A stretch of DNA of 64,000 nt from Mycobacterium nebraskense (GTDB lineage: Bacteria > Actinomycetota > Actinomycetes > Mycobacteriales > Mycobacteriaceae): NCBI RefSeq assembly GCF_002102255.1, contig NZ_LQPH01000173.1, positions 212,046-276,045 on the forward strand, written 5' to 3'. The notes beneath the pieces are model-generated. The model was not told the origin of the DNA and ran no database searches. It worked only from the letters and a program-made list of their open reading frames with translations. Made by a program: the position numbers and the translations under genes. Positions 1-8,246 of the stretch are shown one piece after another (the stretch's first letter is position 1; each line of letters begins with the position of its first letter).

Positions 1-807
1 GGACCCGTCCAGCGCCGCCACGCATCCGCGCAGCGACAGCTCTTCGAAGACGCGGCCGTCCTCATCGATGGACTCGACCACCTCGGCGATCGCGCCCACC
101 GGTGCGGAGCAACCCGCCTCCAGTTCGGCCAGCAGGGCTCGCTCCGCGATGACCGACGCGCGCGTGTCGGCGTCGTCCAACTCCGCCAGCACTGCCGCTA
201 ACCCGTCACCGGCGCGGCATTCGACGGCGAGCGCGCCCTGAGCCGGTGCTGGCAACATCTGCACCGGCTCTAGCGTCTCGGTGACATCGTCGAGGCGACC
301 GAGCCGGGCCAATCCGGCCCGGGCCACCACGATCGCGTCAAGATCACCACTGCGTACCCTGTTCAACCTGGTATCTAGGTTGCCTCGTAGGGGGCGGATT
401 TCCAAACCGAGACCCAATGCTCTAAGCTGTGCGGCCCTGCGCGGGGACGACGTGCCCACCAGCGAGCCCGCCGGCAACTGCGCGAGCACCAGCCCGTCGC
501 GGGCCACCACCACGTCGCGGGGGTCGTTGCGGGGCGGTATCGCCGCGATGGTGAACCGCGGGTCGTCCGCCGTGGGCAAATCCTTGTGCGAGTGCACCGC
601 GGCATCCACGCGGCCGTCGTTGATGGCCTCGCGCAGCGCGGTGGTGAAGGCGCCGACGCCCAGGGTCTCGATCGGCGCCGACGAGCGGTCGCCTGCGGTG
701 GTGATGATCACCAACTCCGCGGGATGACCGTTGGCGATCAAGGCGTCCCTGACGACGCCGGCCTGGGTGGTGGCCAAGAGACTGCCCCGGGTACCTATCC
801 GGATCAC
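1..807 (-). CDS. hemC: Porphobilinogen deaminase (hydroxymethylbilane synthase), 3' end beyond window
   Basis: Polymerises four porphobilinogen molecules into hydroxymethylbilane in the cytosolic haem pathway. The reading frame is open from a GTG at 807 to the window edge (269 codons of about 310). The N-terminus reads VIRIGTRGSLLATTQAG, the conserved start of the family. The dipyrromethane-cofactor loop LEAGCSAPVGAIAE is visible near 75-120 on the minus strand, and its Cys is the cofactor attachment site. A TTG three codons upstream is an alternative start. It lies 13 nt downstream of hemA on the same strand, so the two form a hemA-hemC operon. About 40 C-terminal residues are missing because the window ends, not because the gene is broken. 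Confidence 0.95.
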   Translation of the reverse strand, partial: MIRIGTRGSLLATTQAGVVRDALIANGHPAELVIITTAGDRSSAPIETLGVGAFTTALREAINDGRVDAAVHSHKDLPTADDPRFTIAAIPPRNDPRDVVVARDGLVLAQLPAGSLVGTSSPRRAAQLRALGLGLEIRPLRGNLDTRLNRVRSGDLDAIVVARAGLARLGRLDDVTETLEPVQMLPAPAQGALAVECRAGDGLAAVLAELDDADTRASVIAERALLAELEAGCSAPVGAIAEVVESIDEDGRVFEELSLRGCVAALDGS

Positions 808-820
808 GTTCGCCAATCGG

Positions 821-2191
821 CTACTCGGCGGACGGTTCTTGCGTTCCGACGTCGAATCCCGTTGATATGACGGGTAATTCGCCTGCGGCAACGGCATCGA
901 CGGCGGTCTGGTCAAGTTCGAAGAGTTCGCGCAACGCTTCGGCGTAGCTGTCGCCGCCGGGGGCGCTGGCGAGTTGTTTGATCCGCACGGTGGGCGCATG
1001 CAGCAGCTTGTCCACCACCCGCCGCACGGTGCGCGCCACCTCCTCGCGGTGGGCGCTCTCCAGGCCGGGCAGCCGGTTGTCCAGGCGCAGCAGCTCCGCC
1101 TCCACCACGTCGGCGGCGCGCTGGCGCAATGCGGTCACCGTCGGAGTGACCTCGGCCATTCGCTGCCCCGCCAGGTAGGCGGCGACTTCGGCCGCCACGA
1201 TGTGGCGCGCGGCGTGGACATCCGAGGCCGCGGCGTGCGCCGACGGCTCGTGCTGCACCCGGTCCACGTCGACCACCCAGACACCGGGCAGACCGGCGAC
1301 CGCCGGGTCCACATCGCGCGGCATCCCCAGGTCGCAGATCACCAGCGGACGGGCCGACTCGTCGCGGCGCGCGGCGGCCAGCGCGTGGTGCACGTCGGCG
1401 AGCGTGACCACCGGGCTCACCGCGCCTGTACAGCTGACCATGACATCGGCATCCGCCACCGCGTCGGCCAAGCGGTCGAGTGACATCGCGTCGGCCTGCA
1501 CGCCGGACTCGCGGATCTTGCGGGCCAACCGCTGCGCCCGGGACGACGACCGATTCAGGACGTGCACATGCCGGATGCCGGCGCGGGTCAGGTGGGCCGC
1601 CGCCAGGGCGCCCATCGCGCCGGCGCCGACCAGCGCGGCGGTCTTGCCTTCCAGGCCGCCCAGCCGGCGTTCGGCCATGTCCAGGGCGACCGAGACCACC
1701 GAGGCGCCGGCCGCGTCGATGGCGGTCTCGGAATGCACCCGCTTCCCCACCGACAGCGCCCGCTGGGCCAGCTCGTGCAGCACCCGGCCGACGGTGCGAT
1801 TGGTTTCCGCGGTGGCGTACGCGCGGCGCACCTGGCCGAGCACCTGCTGCTCACCGACCACCGCGGAGTCCAGACCGCTGGCCACCGCGAACAAGTGCTC
1901 GACGGCGGCCTCGCTGTAGCGGACGTACGCGTATTTGGTCAGGTCCCCCATTGACATTCCGGAGTGATCCGACAGCACCTGCCCGATCGCCGCCAACCCG
2001 CCGTGGAACGCATCCACCACGGCGTAGACCTCGACGCGGTTGCATGTCGACAGCACCATCGCCTCGGTCACCAGCGGCGACTGCAGCACCCGGTCGACGA
2101 TCTTGCCCTGATCGGATTCGTCGATGGTGAGTTGTTCCAGGACGGAGACCGGCGCACTGCGGTGCGAAACCCCGAAAAGCAAGACGCTCAC
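821..2191 (-). CDS. hemA: Glutamyl-tRNA reductase
   Basis: Reduces glutamyl-tRNA(Glu) with NADPH to glutamate-1-semialdehyde, the committed step of C5-pathway haem synthesis. The frame is open further upstream to 2275. The GTG at 2191 (456 aa) is preferred because AGGTGA lies 7 nt upstream and the product then begins VSVLLFGVSHRSAP, like the known family. The catalytic Cys is C50 in STCNRVE. The nucleotide-binding GAGAMGALAAAHL lies near residue 190. A C-terminal helical dimerisation region is present (RRVVDKLLHAPTVRIKQLAS). It is followed after 13 nt by hemC. Confidence 0.96.
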   Translation of the reverse strand: MSVLLFGVSHRSAPVSVLEQLTIDESDQGKIVDRVLQSPLVTEAMVLSTCNRVEVYAVVDAFHGGLAAIGQVLSDHSGMSMGDLTKYAYVRYSEAAVEHLFAVASGLDSAVVGEQQVLGQVRRAYATAETNRTVGRVLHELAQRALSVGKRVHSETAIDAAGASVVSVALDMAERRLGGLEGKTAALVGAGAMGALAAAHLTRAGIRHVHVLNRSSSRAQRLARKIRESGVQADAMSLDRLADAVADADVMVSCTGAVSPVVTLADVHHALAAARRDESARPLVICDLGMPRDVDPAVAGLPGVWVVDVDRVQHEPSAHAAASDVHAARHIVAAEVAAYLAGQRMAEVTPTVTALRQRAADVVEAELLRLDNRLPGLESAHREEVARTVRRVVDKLLHAPTVRIKQLASAPGGDSYAEALRELFELDQTAVDAVAAGELPVISTGFDVGTQEPSAE

Positions 2192-2317
2192 GGCAGCATC
2201 ACCTGGCCAGCTCCCTTGCTTCCTCCAGTAACTGAACTGGGTTCCAAGGTAATCGTTTATCAGGTGGGCTACCAAATAATTGCCCGGCGGCCGGCGGGCT
2301 CCGGCGCTCGCGAGACC

Positions 2318-2587
2318 TCACTGGCCCAGGTCCGCGCGCAGCCGGGCCTCATCTATATCCCAGTAACTGTGCTCGCGGCCGTCGAGCAGGACCACGGGCA
2401 GCCGGTCGCCGAACTCGGCCCGCAGCGCCGGACTGCCGGCCGACGCGGCGGCGTCGACATCGGTCGTCGAGAGGTCGAAGCCCAGCTCAACGGCCAGTTC
2501 GGTGAGCCGGTCGTGCACGCGTTCGCAGATGGTGCAGCCGGCGCGGGTCAACAGCTCCACCTGCGGCCGGCGGGTCGCTTCGGTCAT
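2318..2587 (-). CDS. Glutaredoxin-like small redox protein (Rv0508-type)
   Basis: A thioredoxin-fold protein of 89 aa, probably a small cytosolic thiol-disulfide carrier. It has VELLTRAGCTICERV near the N-terminus (CxxC at C18/C21 from this start), the cis-Pro stretch RLPVVLLDG and a C-terminal HSYWDIDEARLRADL. An in-frame ATG at 2623 would add 12 residues; I prefer 2587 because the extra residues resemble no thioredoxin fold. It sits 126 nt upstream of hemA on the same strand, as Rv0508 does next to hemA in M. tuberculosis (recalled order). The substrate cannot be read from the sequence. Confidence 0.8.
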   Translation of the reverse strand: MTEATRRPQVELLTRAGCTICERVHDRLTELAVELGFDLSTTDVDAAASAGSPALRAEFGDRLPVVLLDGREHSYWDIDEARLRADLGQ

Positions 2588-2646
2588 GGGCACCAGTGTG
2601 GCATCGGTGACTTGTGGGGCCATCTACCAGGCGTTATGTTCCGGTT

Positions 2647-2955
2647 ATGGCCGACGACACTGTGCGGGTTGATCCTGTGGTGATGCAGGGCTTTGCCGTC
2701 TCGCTTAGCGGTGCGGCCGAGCATCTTTCGGGTCAGCTGGCCCAGCTGGGCGATCAGGTGGGACAGATGTTGGGCGGCTGGCAAGGAGCGTCGGGGACGG
2801 CGTATGCCTCGGCGTGGGAGCTTTGGCATCGGGGGGCTCGCGAGGTACAGCTCGGGTTGTCGATGTTGGCGCACCTGGTGGGCCAGGCCGGCGAGGGCTA
2901 CCAGGCCAACGAGGCCGGGTCCGCCCAGGCGGAGCGGGCGGTGCGCGGTGGCTGA
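2647..2955 (+). CDS. WXG100 protein, EsxF-type
   Basis: A 102-aa WXG100-family protein predicted to form a helical hairpin and to be exported by an ESX type VII system. It has W45-Q-G47 at the turn and Y85-Q-A-N-E89 matching the YxxxD/E export signal. Much of the sequence (VRVDPVVMQGFA, SAWELWHRGA, EVQLGLSML) closely resembles what I remember of M. tuberculosis EsxF (Rv3905c). The next gene overlaps it by 8 nt and is EsxE-like, so the two probably form a heterodimer. In M. tuberculosis esxF-esxE precede the toxin gene cpnT, but here serB1 follows. The start is the ATG at 2647, 59 nt from the divergent glutaredoxin-like gene. No good Shine-Dalgarno was seen. Confidence 0.88.
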   Translation: MADDTVRVDPVVMQGFAVSLSGAAEHLSGQLAQLGDQVGQMLGGWQGASGTAYASAWELWHRGAREVQLGLSMLAHLVGQAGEGYQANEAGSAQAERAVRGG

Positions 2956-3238
2956 GGCGTTTCGGGTGGACCCTCAAGCGTTGGCCGATGCGGTGCAGCG
3001 GATGGCGGCGTTTCAGCGCTACGCCGAGGACATGATCACCGAAATCGATTCTCGGGTAACGCGTTTGCACACGGCCTGGACGGGTCAAGCTGCTGCGGCT
3101 CATGCCGAGGCGCATCAGCACTGGGTGCGCGGCGAGGCGATGATGCGCGAGGCGCTGGCGCAATTGAAGAAGGCCGCCGCGACCGCGCACGGCAACTACA
3201 CGGGCGCGATATCGACGAATCTGGGCATGTGGTCGTGA
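2948..3238 (+). CDS. WXG100 protein, EsxE-type
   Basis: A 96-aa partner of the preceding Esx protein. The GTG start at 2948 lies inside the end of the upstream gene (8-nt overlap), which implies translational coupling. The WXG motif is W44-T-G46 in RLHTAWTGQAAAAHAEA. The C-terminus ends TNLGMWS, the ending I remember for M. tuberculosis EsxE (Rv3904c). There is no YxxxD/E at the end, as expected if the EsxF-like partner carries the export signal. In M. tuberculosis EsxE/EsxF form an outer-membrane-associated complex needed for CpnT toxin export. Here no cpnT is adjacent, so the role is open. Confidence 0.86.
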   Translation: MAEAFRVDPQALADAVQRMAAFQRYAEDMITEIDSRVTRLHTAWTGQAAAAHAEAHQHWVRGEAMMREALAQLKKAAATAHGNYTGAISTNLGMWS

Positions 3239-3428
3239 GCTGAGGGCGCCGGGCGACTTTCGCTCAGCCTACGAGCGTGAAGCTGGCGTGACACTCGACA
3301 GCGCGGGGTATCGAGGATCGGACGTGAGCGCACCGGGCATGCACAGCCCTCCCCCACGCCTGCCGGATAGGGTTGGTGTCGGGACCCACTGGGTCGCCGG
3401 GCAACACAGCGATCTAGGAGGTTTGGCG
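3239..3428. other. Intergenic region between the esx pair and serB1
   Basis: 190 nt without a convincing gene, although a frame in phase with serB1 is open from 3288. The last 20 nt contain the AGGAGG that positions the serB1 start. Promoter elements for serB1 should lie here, but I see no clear -10/-35 pair. No terminator hairpin was recognised after the esx pair. Confidence 0.4.
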
Positions 3429-4337
3429 ATGACTTCCTCTGACCCGGTCAACGGAGACGTCAGTCACGTTGACTTGGAGTCGCTGGCCGCCGACGCCAGC
3501 GCCGCCCGCGCGCTGGAAGGCCTACAGGCGGACACCGCCGCCGCCGAGGACCGCCCGCAGCCGCCGATCGACCTGACCGCGGCCGCCTTCTTCGACGTGG
3601 ACAACACGCTGGTGCAGGGCTCCTCGGCGGTGCACTTCGGCCGCGGGCTCGCGGCGCGCAACTACTTCACGTATCGCGATGTGCTCGGCTTCATCTATGC
3701 CCAGGCCAAATTCCAGGTCCTCGGCAAGGAGAACAGCAACGACGTCGCCGCCGGCCGGCGCAAAGCCCTCACCTTCATCGAGGGCCGATCGGTCGAACAG
3801 CTGGTGGCCCTGGGCGAGGAGATTTACGACGAGATCATCGCCGACAAGATCTGGCCGGGCACCCGCGAGCTCACGCAGATGCACCTCGACGCCGGCCAGC
3901 AGGTCTGGCTCATCACCGCCACCCCCTACGAACTCGCGGCGACCATCGCACGCCGGCTCGGCCTCACCGGCGCCCTGGGCACCGTCGCCGAGTCGGTCGA
4001 CGGCGTATTCACCGGCCGCCTCGTCGGCGACATCCTGCACGGCACCGGCAAGGCCCACGCGGTGCGTTCGCTCGCGATCCGGGAGGGTCTCAACCTCAAA
4101 CGCTGCACCGCCTATTCCGACAGCTTCAACGACGTGCCCATGCTGTCGCTGGTGGGCACCGCCGTCGCCATCAATCCCGACGCCCGGCTGCGCACCCTGG
4201 CCCGCGAACGCGGCTGGGAGATCCGCGACTTTCGCACGGCCCGCAAGGCCGCCCGGATCGGGGTGCCGTCAGCTTTGGCGCTGGGGGCGGCCGGCGGCGC
4301 ACTGGCCGCTGTGGCGTCCCGGCGGCAATCGCGCTGA
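3429..4337 (+). CDS. serB1: HAD-family phosphatase, SerB1-type
   Basis: A haloacid dehalogenase-family hydrolase annotated in mycobacteria as phosphoserine phosphatase SerB1; the true substrate may differ. Motif I is FFDVDNTLV with nucleophile D56 and D58 (from this start). Motif II is LITATPYE, and the motif III/IV region is YSDSFNDVPML. The C-terminus is a hydrophobic, Ala/Gly-rich tail (VPSALALGAAGGALAAVASRRQSR) that could anchor in the membrane. The ATG at 3429 (302 aa) was chosen because AGGAGG lies 7 nt upstream; the open frame reaches back to 3288. It precedes hadD-like and cmaA2 on the same strand. Confidence 0.88.
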   Translation: MTSSDPVNGDVSHVDLESLAADASAARALEGLQADTAAAEDRPQPPIDLTAAAFFDVDNTLVQGSSAVHFGRGLAARNYFTYRDVLGFIYAQAKFQVLGKENSNDVAAGRRKALTFIEGRSVEQLVALGEEIYDEIIADKIWPGTRELTQMHLDAGQQVWLITATPYELAATIARRLGLTGALGTVAESVDGVFTGRLVGDILHGTGKAHAVRSLAIREGLNLKRCTAYSDSFNDVPMLSLVGTAVAINPDARLRTLARERGWEIRDFRTARKAARIGVPSALALGAAGGALAAVASRRQSR

Positions 4338-4382
4338 TAGGCTGCGCCGCTGAGACCTATTCGAGCGGAGAGCGACAGCGGC

Positions 4383-4892
4383 ATGACGACCCCCAAAGAA
4401 GCCGAAGGACTCATCGGCAGCCACTACCGGGCACCGGATTACTTCCTTGTCGGACGCGAGAAAATCCGGGAGTTCGCGCTCGCGATCAAGGACGACCATC
4501 CGACGCACTACAGCGAGGCCGAGGCCGCCGCCGCGGGATATGACTCGCTGGTGGCTCCGCTGACGTTCCTCGCTATCGCCGGACGGCGCGTGCAGCTGGA
4601 GATCTTCACCAAGTTCAGCATCCCGATTAATATCGCCCGGGTGATCCACCGCGATCAGAAATTCAAATTCTACCGGCCTATTGTGGCGGGCGATAAACTG
4701 TACTTCGACACCTATCTAGACTCGGTGATCCAATCCCATGGCACCGTGCTCGCTGAGATCCGCAGCGAAGTGACCGATGTCGATGGGAACCCGCTTATCA
4801 CCAGCGTCGTCACGATGCTGGGGGAAGCATCAACCGAAGCCGACACTGAAGCAACGGTGGCCGCAATTGCATCCATATCAGCCGGAAAGTAG
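4383..4892 (+). CDS. hadD: MaoC-like (R)-hydroxyacyl-ACP dehydratase, HadD-type
   Basis: A 169-aa single-hotdog protein of the FAS1/MaoC dehydratase type, similar to Rv0504c, which has been called HadD for a role in mycolic acid elongation. Visible features are the N-terminal IGSHYRAPDYFLVGREKIREFALAI, the family stretch DDHPTHYSEAEAAAAGYDSLVAPLTF split over the hotdog, and a C-terminal STEADTEATVAAIASISAGK tail. It probably needs a catalytic HadB-like partner, because HadA/C/D-type subunits lack the hydratase dyad; this is a family inference. It lies 10 nt upstream of cmaA2, which fits a mycolate-synthesis operon. A GGAGAG lies 11 nt before the ATG. Confidence 0.8.
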   Translation: MTTPKEAEGLIGSHYRAPDYFLVGREKIREFALAIKDDHPTHYSEAEAAAAGYDSLVAPLTFLAIAGRRVQLEIFTKFSIPINIARVIHRDQKFKFYRPIVAGDKLYFDTYLDSVIQSHGTVLAEIRSEVTDVDGNPLITSVVTMLGEASTEADTEATVAAIASISAGK

Positions 4893-4902
4893 GTTCGATT
4901 CA

Positions 4903-5829
4903 ATGACGTCACAGGGGGAAACGGGTAGCACCCGGCTGAAGCCGCCGGTCGAGGCGGTCCGATCCCATTACGACAAGTCGAACGAATTCTTCAAGCTTTG
5001 GCTTGACCCGTCGATGACCTACAGCTGCGGTTACTTTGACGAGAAGCCGGACCCGCAGCATCTGACCAAGACGCTGGAAGAGGCGCAGTACGCGAAGCGC
5101 AAGCTCGCCCTGGACAAGCTCAACCTCGAGCCCGGCATGACGCTGCTCGACATCGGCAGCGGCTGGGGCTCGACCATGCGGCACGCGGTGCAGGAGTACG
5201 ACGTCAACGTCATCGGCCTGACGCTCAGCGAGAACCAGTACGCCCACTGTGTGGCTGAGTTCGACAAAATGGACAGCCCCCGCCGTAAAGAGGTGCGAAT
5301 CCAGGGCTGGGAGGAATTCCCCGACGAACCGATCGACCGCATCGTGTCGCTGGGCGCGTTCGAGCACTTTGCCGACGGAGCGGGCGATGCCGGATACGAG
5401 CGTTACGGCGTCTTCTTCAAGAAGTTCTACAACTTGCTGCCCGACGACGGCCGGATGCTGCTGCACAGCATCGTGGTGCCCACCGCCGAGGAGGGCAAGG
5501 AAATGGGGCTGAAGACGACGATGACCCTTTTGCGGTTCATCAGCTTCATCCTGAAGGAGATCTACCCGGGCGGTAGGTTGCCTCAGGTCGAACAGGTCGA
5601 CAGGTACTCGACCGAGGCCGGTTTCAAGATCGAGCGCCATCACTTCATCGGCAAGAACTACGTTCCGACGTTGACGGCCTGGGCGGATGCGCTCGAGGCA
5701 CACAAGGACGAGGCGATCGCCCTGAAGGGGCAGGAGACCTACGACATCTACCTGCACTACCTGCGGGGTTGCTCGGACCTGTTCCGCGACGGCTACACGA
5801 ACGTCTGCCAGTTCACGCTGGTCAAGTAA
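4903..5829 (+). CDS. cmaA2: Mycolic acid cyclopropane synthase CmaA2
   Basis: An SAM-dependent methyltransferase that adds methylene across a double bond of meromycolate chains; CmaA2 makes trans-cyclopropanes on oxygenated mycolates in M. tuberculosis. The ATG at 4903 gives 308 aa beginning MTSQGETGSTRLKPPVEAVR, the CmaA2 N-terminus. The SAM loop is LLDIGSGWGSTMRH, with Ser where most paralogues have Cys. SLGAFEHFADG and the C-terminal YMHYLRGCSDLF-like region are conserved. Compared with the family TYSCAYFERDDMTLEEAQ segment, there is an insertion of about six residues (DEKPDPQHLTKTLEEAQ). A terminator follows 12 nt after the stop. Confidence 0.9.
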   Translation: MTSQGETGSTRLKPPVEAVRSHYDKSNEFFKLWLDPSMTYSCGYFDEKPDPQHLTKTLEEAQYAKRKLALDKLNLEPGMTLLDIGSGWGSTMRHAVQEYDVNVIGLTLSENQYAHCVAEFDKMDSPRRKEVRIQGWEEFPDEPIDRIVSLGAFEHFADGAGDAGYERYGVFFKKFYNLLPDDGRMLLHSIVVPTAEEGKEMGLKTTMTLLRFISFILKEIYPGGRLPQVEQVDRYSTEAGFKIERHHFIGKNYVPTLTAWADALEAHKDEAIALKGQETYDIYLHYLRGCSDLFRDGYTNVCQFTLVK

Positions 5830-5840
5830 TTCGCCCGAGG

Positions 5841-5875
5841 ACGCCCCGGAAGCCGTTGCTTCCGGGGCGTTTTCG
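5841..5875. terminator. Bidirectional intrinsic terminator between cmaA2 and the acyltransferase gene
   Basis: A perfect 12-bp inverted repeat, ACGCCCCGGAAG (5841-5852) and CTTCCGGGGCGT (5859-5870), has a 6-nt loop and is followed by TTTTCG on the plus strand. It sits between convergent genes whose stops are at 5829 and 5895, so it can end transcription from both sides. Confidence 0.88.
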
Positions 5876-5894
5876 TGTCAGAAAACGAAGAGCC

Positions 5895-6959
5895 TCAGCC
5901 CAAGAAGATGTTGCGACGGCCGGCGAGCAACCGGTACAGCGTCTGCTGGATGGTCTCGCGCACCTGGTCGGTCAACTCGAAGGTGACCATCGGGTCGTCG
6001 GCGTCGGAAGCGGCGTAGTCGTTGGTGTAGATCGGCTCACCGAACGCGATGCGCCACTTCGACGGCAGCGGCACCAGGCCAGCCGGCCCCGCCAGCGGGA
6101 ACAACGGCGTGATCGGGAAGTAGGGCAGGCCGAACAACCGCGCCAGCAACTTCACGTCGGTCAGCATCGGGTAGATCTCTTCCGAACCGATGATCGAGCA
6201 CGGGATGATGGGCGCCTTGGTGCGCAGCGCCGCCGTCACGAAGCCCCCGCGGCCGAACCGCTGTAACCGGTAGCGGTCCTCGAAGCGCTTCCCCAACCCC
6301 TTGTAACCCTCCGGGAACACGGCGGTCAGCTCGCCGGCGGCGAGCAGCCGGTGCGCGTCCGTCGTACAGGCCATGGTGTGGCCCGCCTTGCGGGCGGCTT
6401 CACCCACCACGGGCAGGTCGAACACCATGTCGGCGGCCAGCAACCGCAGGTCCCGCTGCGCGGGATGCTCGTCGTGGACGGCCACCGACAGCATCAGCCC
6501 GTCGAACGGCAACACCCCGGCATGATTGGCCACCAACAATGCGGCCCCGTCGCTGGGCAGGTTTTCGACACCGCTGACCTCGACCCGGAACCACGACCGG
6601 AAGAAGAACCTCAGCAACGGCCGGACGATCGCGCTGTTGAAGTGCGGATCGAAGCCGAACTCGTCGACGGTGTAGTCACCCATGAGCCGCTGGCGCATGA
6701 ATCCGGCCACCGCGGCGACGCGTTGAGCCAGTTCGTTGAGCGGCACCTCCGCCGACCCCGCGGCCGCGGCACGCCGGTGCTCATCGATTTCGCGGACGAC
6801 AGCGGCGATCTGTTCGGCGGACGCCCGACCGTTTGGATCCGATAGCGAGGAAGGATGCTGGCGAGATGACTCCGCGCGTTGATCGGCTCTCCGACGCGCC
6901 GCTACCCGACCCCGATTCGTATGCAGTGGAATGACATTCGCTCTGGTTTCACCCGCCAC
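5895..6959 (-). CDS. PlsC-type acyltransferase (Rv0502-type)
   Basis: A glycerolipid-type acyltransferase of 354 aa with a basic, charged N-terminal extension of about 100 residues. The acyltransferase signature is NHAGVLPFDGLML (NH-x4/5-D), followed by FPEGYKGLGKRF for substrate binding and PIIPCSIIG. The GTG at 6959 is chosen because it lies 5 nt after the galE2 stop and has AGGTAGG upstream; an ATG at 6983 inside galE2 is possible but less likely. It forms an operon with galE2. The acyl acceptor is unknown and could be an envelope phospholipid or glycolipid. Confidence 0.85.
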   Translation of the reverse strand: MAGETRANVIPLHTNRGRVAARRRADQRAESSRQHPSSLSDPNGRASAEQIAAVVREIDEHRRAAAAGSAEVPLNELAQRVAAVAGFMRQRLMGDYTVDEFGFDPHFNSAIVRPLLRFFFRSWFRVEVSGVENLPSDGAALLVANHAGVLPFDGLMLSVAVHDEHPAQRDLRLLAADMVFDLPVVGEAARKAGHTMACTTDAHRLLAAGELTAVFPEGYKGLGKRFEDRYRLQRFGRGGFVTAALRTKAPIIPCSIIGSEEIYPMLTDVKLLARLFGLPYFPITPLFPLAGPAGLVPLPSKWRIAFGEPIYTNDYAASDADDPMVTFELTDQVRETIQQTLYRLLAGRRNIFLG

Positions 6960-6964
6960 GATAC

Positions 6965-8095
6965 CTACCTGACCCCACCCCATGAAACTGGATTTCGGCT
7001 ACCCCAGCGCTGAGCTAAAGATATGGCACGACCCTCCAAGGAGAGTACCCGATGCGGGTCGATAATGGGAGTCATGCCGCGGCCGCGGACGTAGTCGTCG
7101 AAGGCCTCGGCCGTTGTCCATTTCGGCTGGTAGCCGAGTTCCGAGCGCATCCGGGTGGTGTCCATGACCCGGCCGTAACTCAGGTAGGCAAACTGATCGC
7201 GGCTGATCTCGTTGTAGCGATTGGCCCGCCTCAGCGAATCCAGTGCCCAGACGCCAAAACCTGGCACCGGCAACGGAATCCGGCCGGCCCGGCGGATCGC
7301 CTGCGACAGCATGATGATCCCGTCGGCGCCGATGTTGAAGGTGCCGGCCTTGCCGGCCATCGCCGCACGCTCCAGCGCGCCCAACGCATCCTGCTCGTGC
7401 AGCAACTGCAGTCGTGCGTCGCGGCCGAACATCGTGGGCACCAACGGCCCGGCCAGATACCTCGACAGCGTGGTATCCATCGCCGGTCCGATCATGTTGG
7501 CCAGGCGCAGGATCGTCACGGCGATATCGGGCCGGCGCCGTCCCAGTCCGCGGGCGTAGGCCTCGATGTCGAGGCTGTCCTTGGCGAAACCGCCACGCAG
7601 CGGCCGACGGCTGGTGCTGTCCTCGGTGAACATCACCGGGTCGTGCGCACTGGACCCGTACACCTCAGACGTCGACTTGAGCACCACGCGGCGCACCGAG
7701 GGCGCCTTCTGGCAGGCCGCGAACAGCTGCATCGCGCCCATCACGTTGATTTCCTTCAACGCCGCAGTGCCCCCGGACCGCGGGGCGTACGACGCCGCCG
7801 CCGCGTGCACCACCGTGTCGACGTCGCCGTTGCGAATCACCTTGGCTATGAAGGGATTACGGATGTCGGCACGAACGAACTCCGCACGGCCCATCCGGCG
7901 CAGCATGTCCTTGCTGGGCGCGATCGCGTCCACCGCGATGACCGTATTGATCATCGGGTTCTGCGCGAGCCGAGCGGTCAGGTAGCCGCCCAGGAACCGG
8001 CACGCACCGGTAACCAGCACCACTTTGGGGTAATGCACCGTGTTGCTCGCGGTGTCGCCGGTTCCGGCGCCTTCCCCACTCGACTGATCCACCAA
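6965..8095 (-). CDS. galE2: Extended/atypical SDR, NAD-dependent epimerase-like
   Basis: A 376-aa Rossmann-fold protein named GalE2 in M. tuberculosis (Rv0501). The N-terminal nucleotide loop VVLVTGACRFLGGYL starts near residue 25, VVHAAAASYAP follows, and STSEVYGSS supplies a catalytic-type Ser. The usual YxxxK is not seen: the position holds GGFAKDSLDIEAYARG. UDP-galactose epimerase activity is therefore doubtful, and a different or degenerate activity is plausible. It ends 5 nt before the acyltransferase and begins 49 nt after the bS22 gene on the same strand. Confidence 0.82.
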   Translation of the reverse strand: MVDQSSGEGAGTGDTASNTVHYPKVVLVTGACRFLGGYLTARLAQNPMINTVIAVDAIAPSKDMLRRMGRAEFVRADIRNPFIAKVIRNGDVDTVVHAAAASYAPRSGGTAALKEINVMGAMQLFAACQKAPSVRRVVLKSTSEVYGSSAHDPVMFTEDSTSRRPLRGGFAKDSLDIEAYARGLGRRRPDIAVTILRLANMIGPAMDTTLSRYLAGPLVPTMFGRDARLQLLHEQDALGALERAAMAGKAGTFNIGADGIIMLSQAIRRAGRIPLPVPGFGVWALDSLRRANRYNEISRDQFAYLSYGRVMDTTRMRSELGYQPKWTTAEAFDDYVRGRGMTPIIDPHRVLSLEGRAISLAQRWGSRNPVSWGGVR

Positions 8096-8144
8096 GACAG
8101 CCTATCGACCGGAGGAGACCGCAGCACTACGCCGCGGGCGGGCC

Positions 8145-8246
8145 TTACTTGCCGAGTTTTCTGCGCTGCACCCGGGTGCGGCGCAACAACTTGCGATGCT
8201 TCTTCTTCGACATGCGCTTGCGCCGCTTCTTGATTACTGAACCCAT
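8145..8246 (-). CDS. Small ribosomal subunit protein bS22 (33 aa, AURKAIP1/COX24 domain)
   Basis: A very short ORF of 33 codons: [19 protein letters not shown], then [14 protein letters not shown]. This is the actinobacterial AURKAIP1/COX24-type peptide found in mycobacterial 30S subunits as bS22, where it contacts 16S rRNA near the decoding region. Over half the residues are Lys or Arg. A GGAG lies about 5 nt before the ATG. It sits between the BldC-like gene and galE2, as Rv0500B does. Confidence 0.93.
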
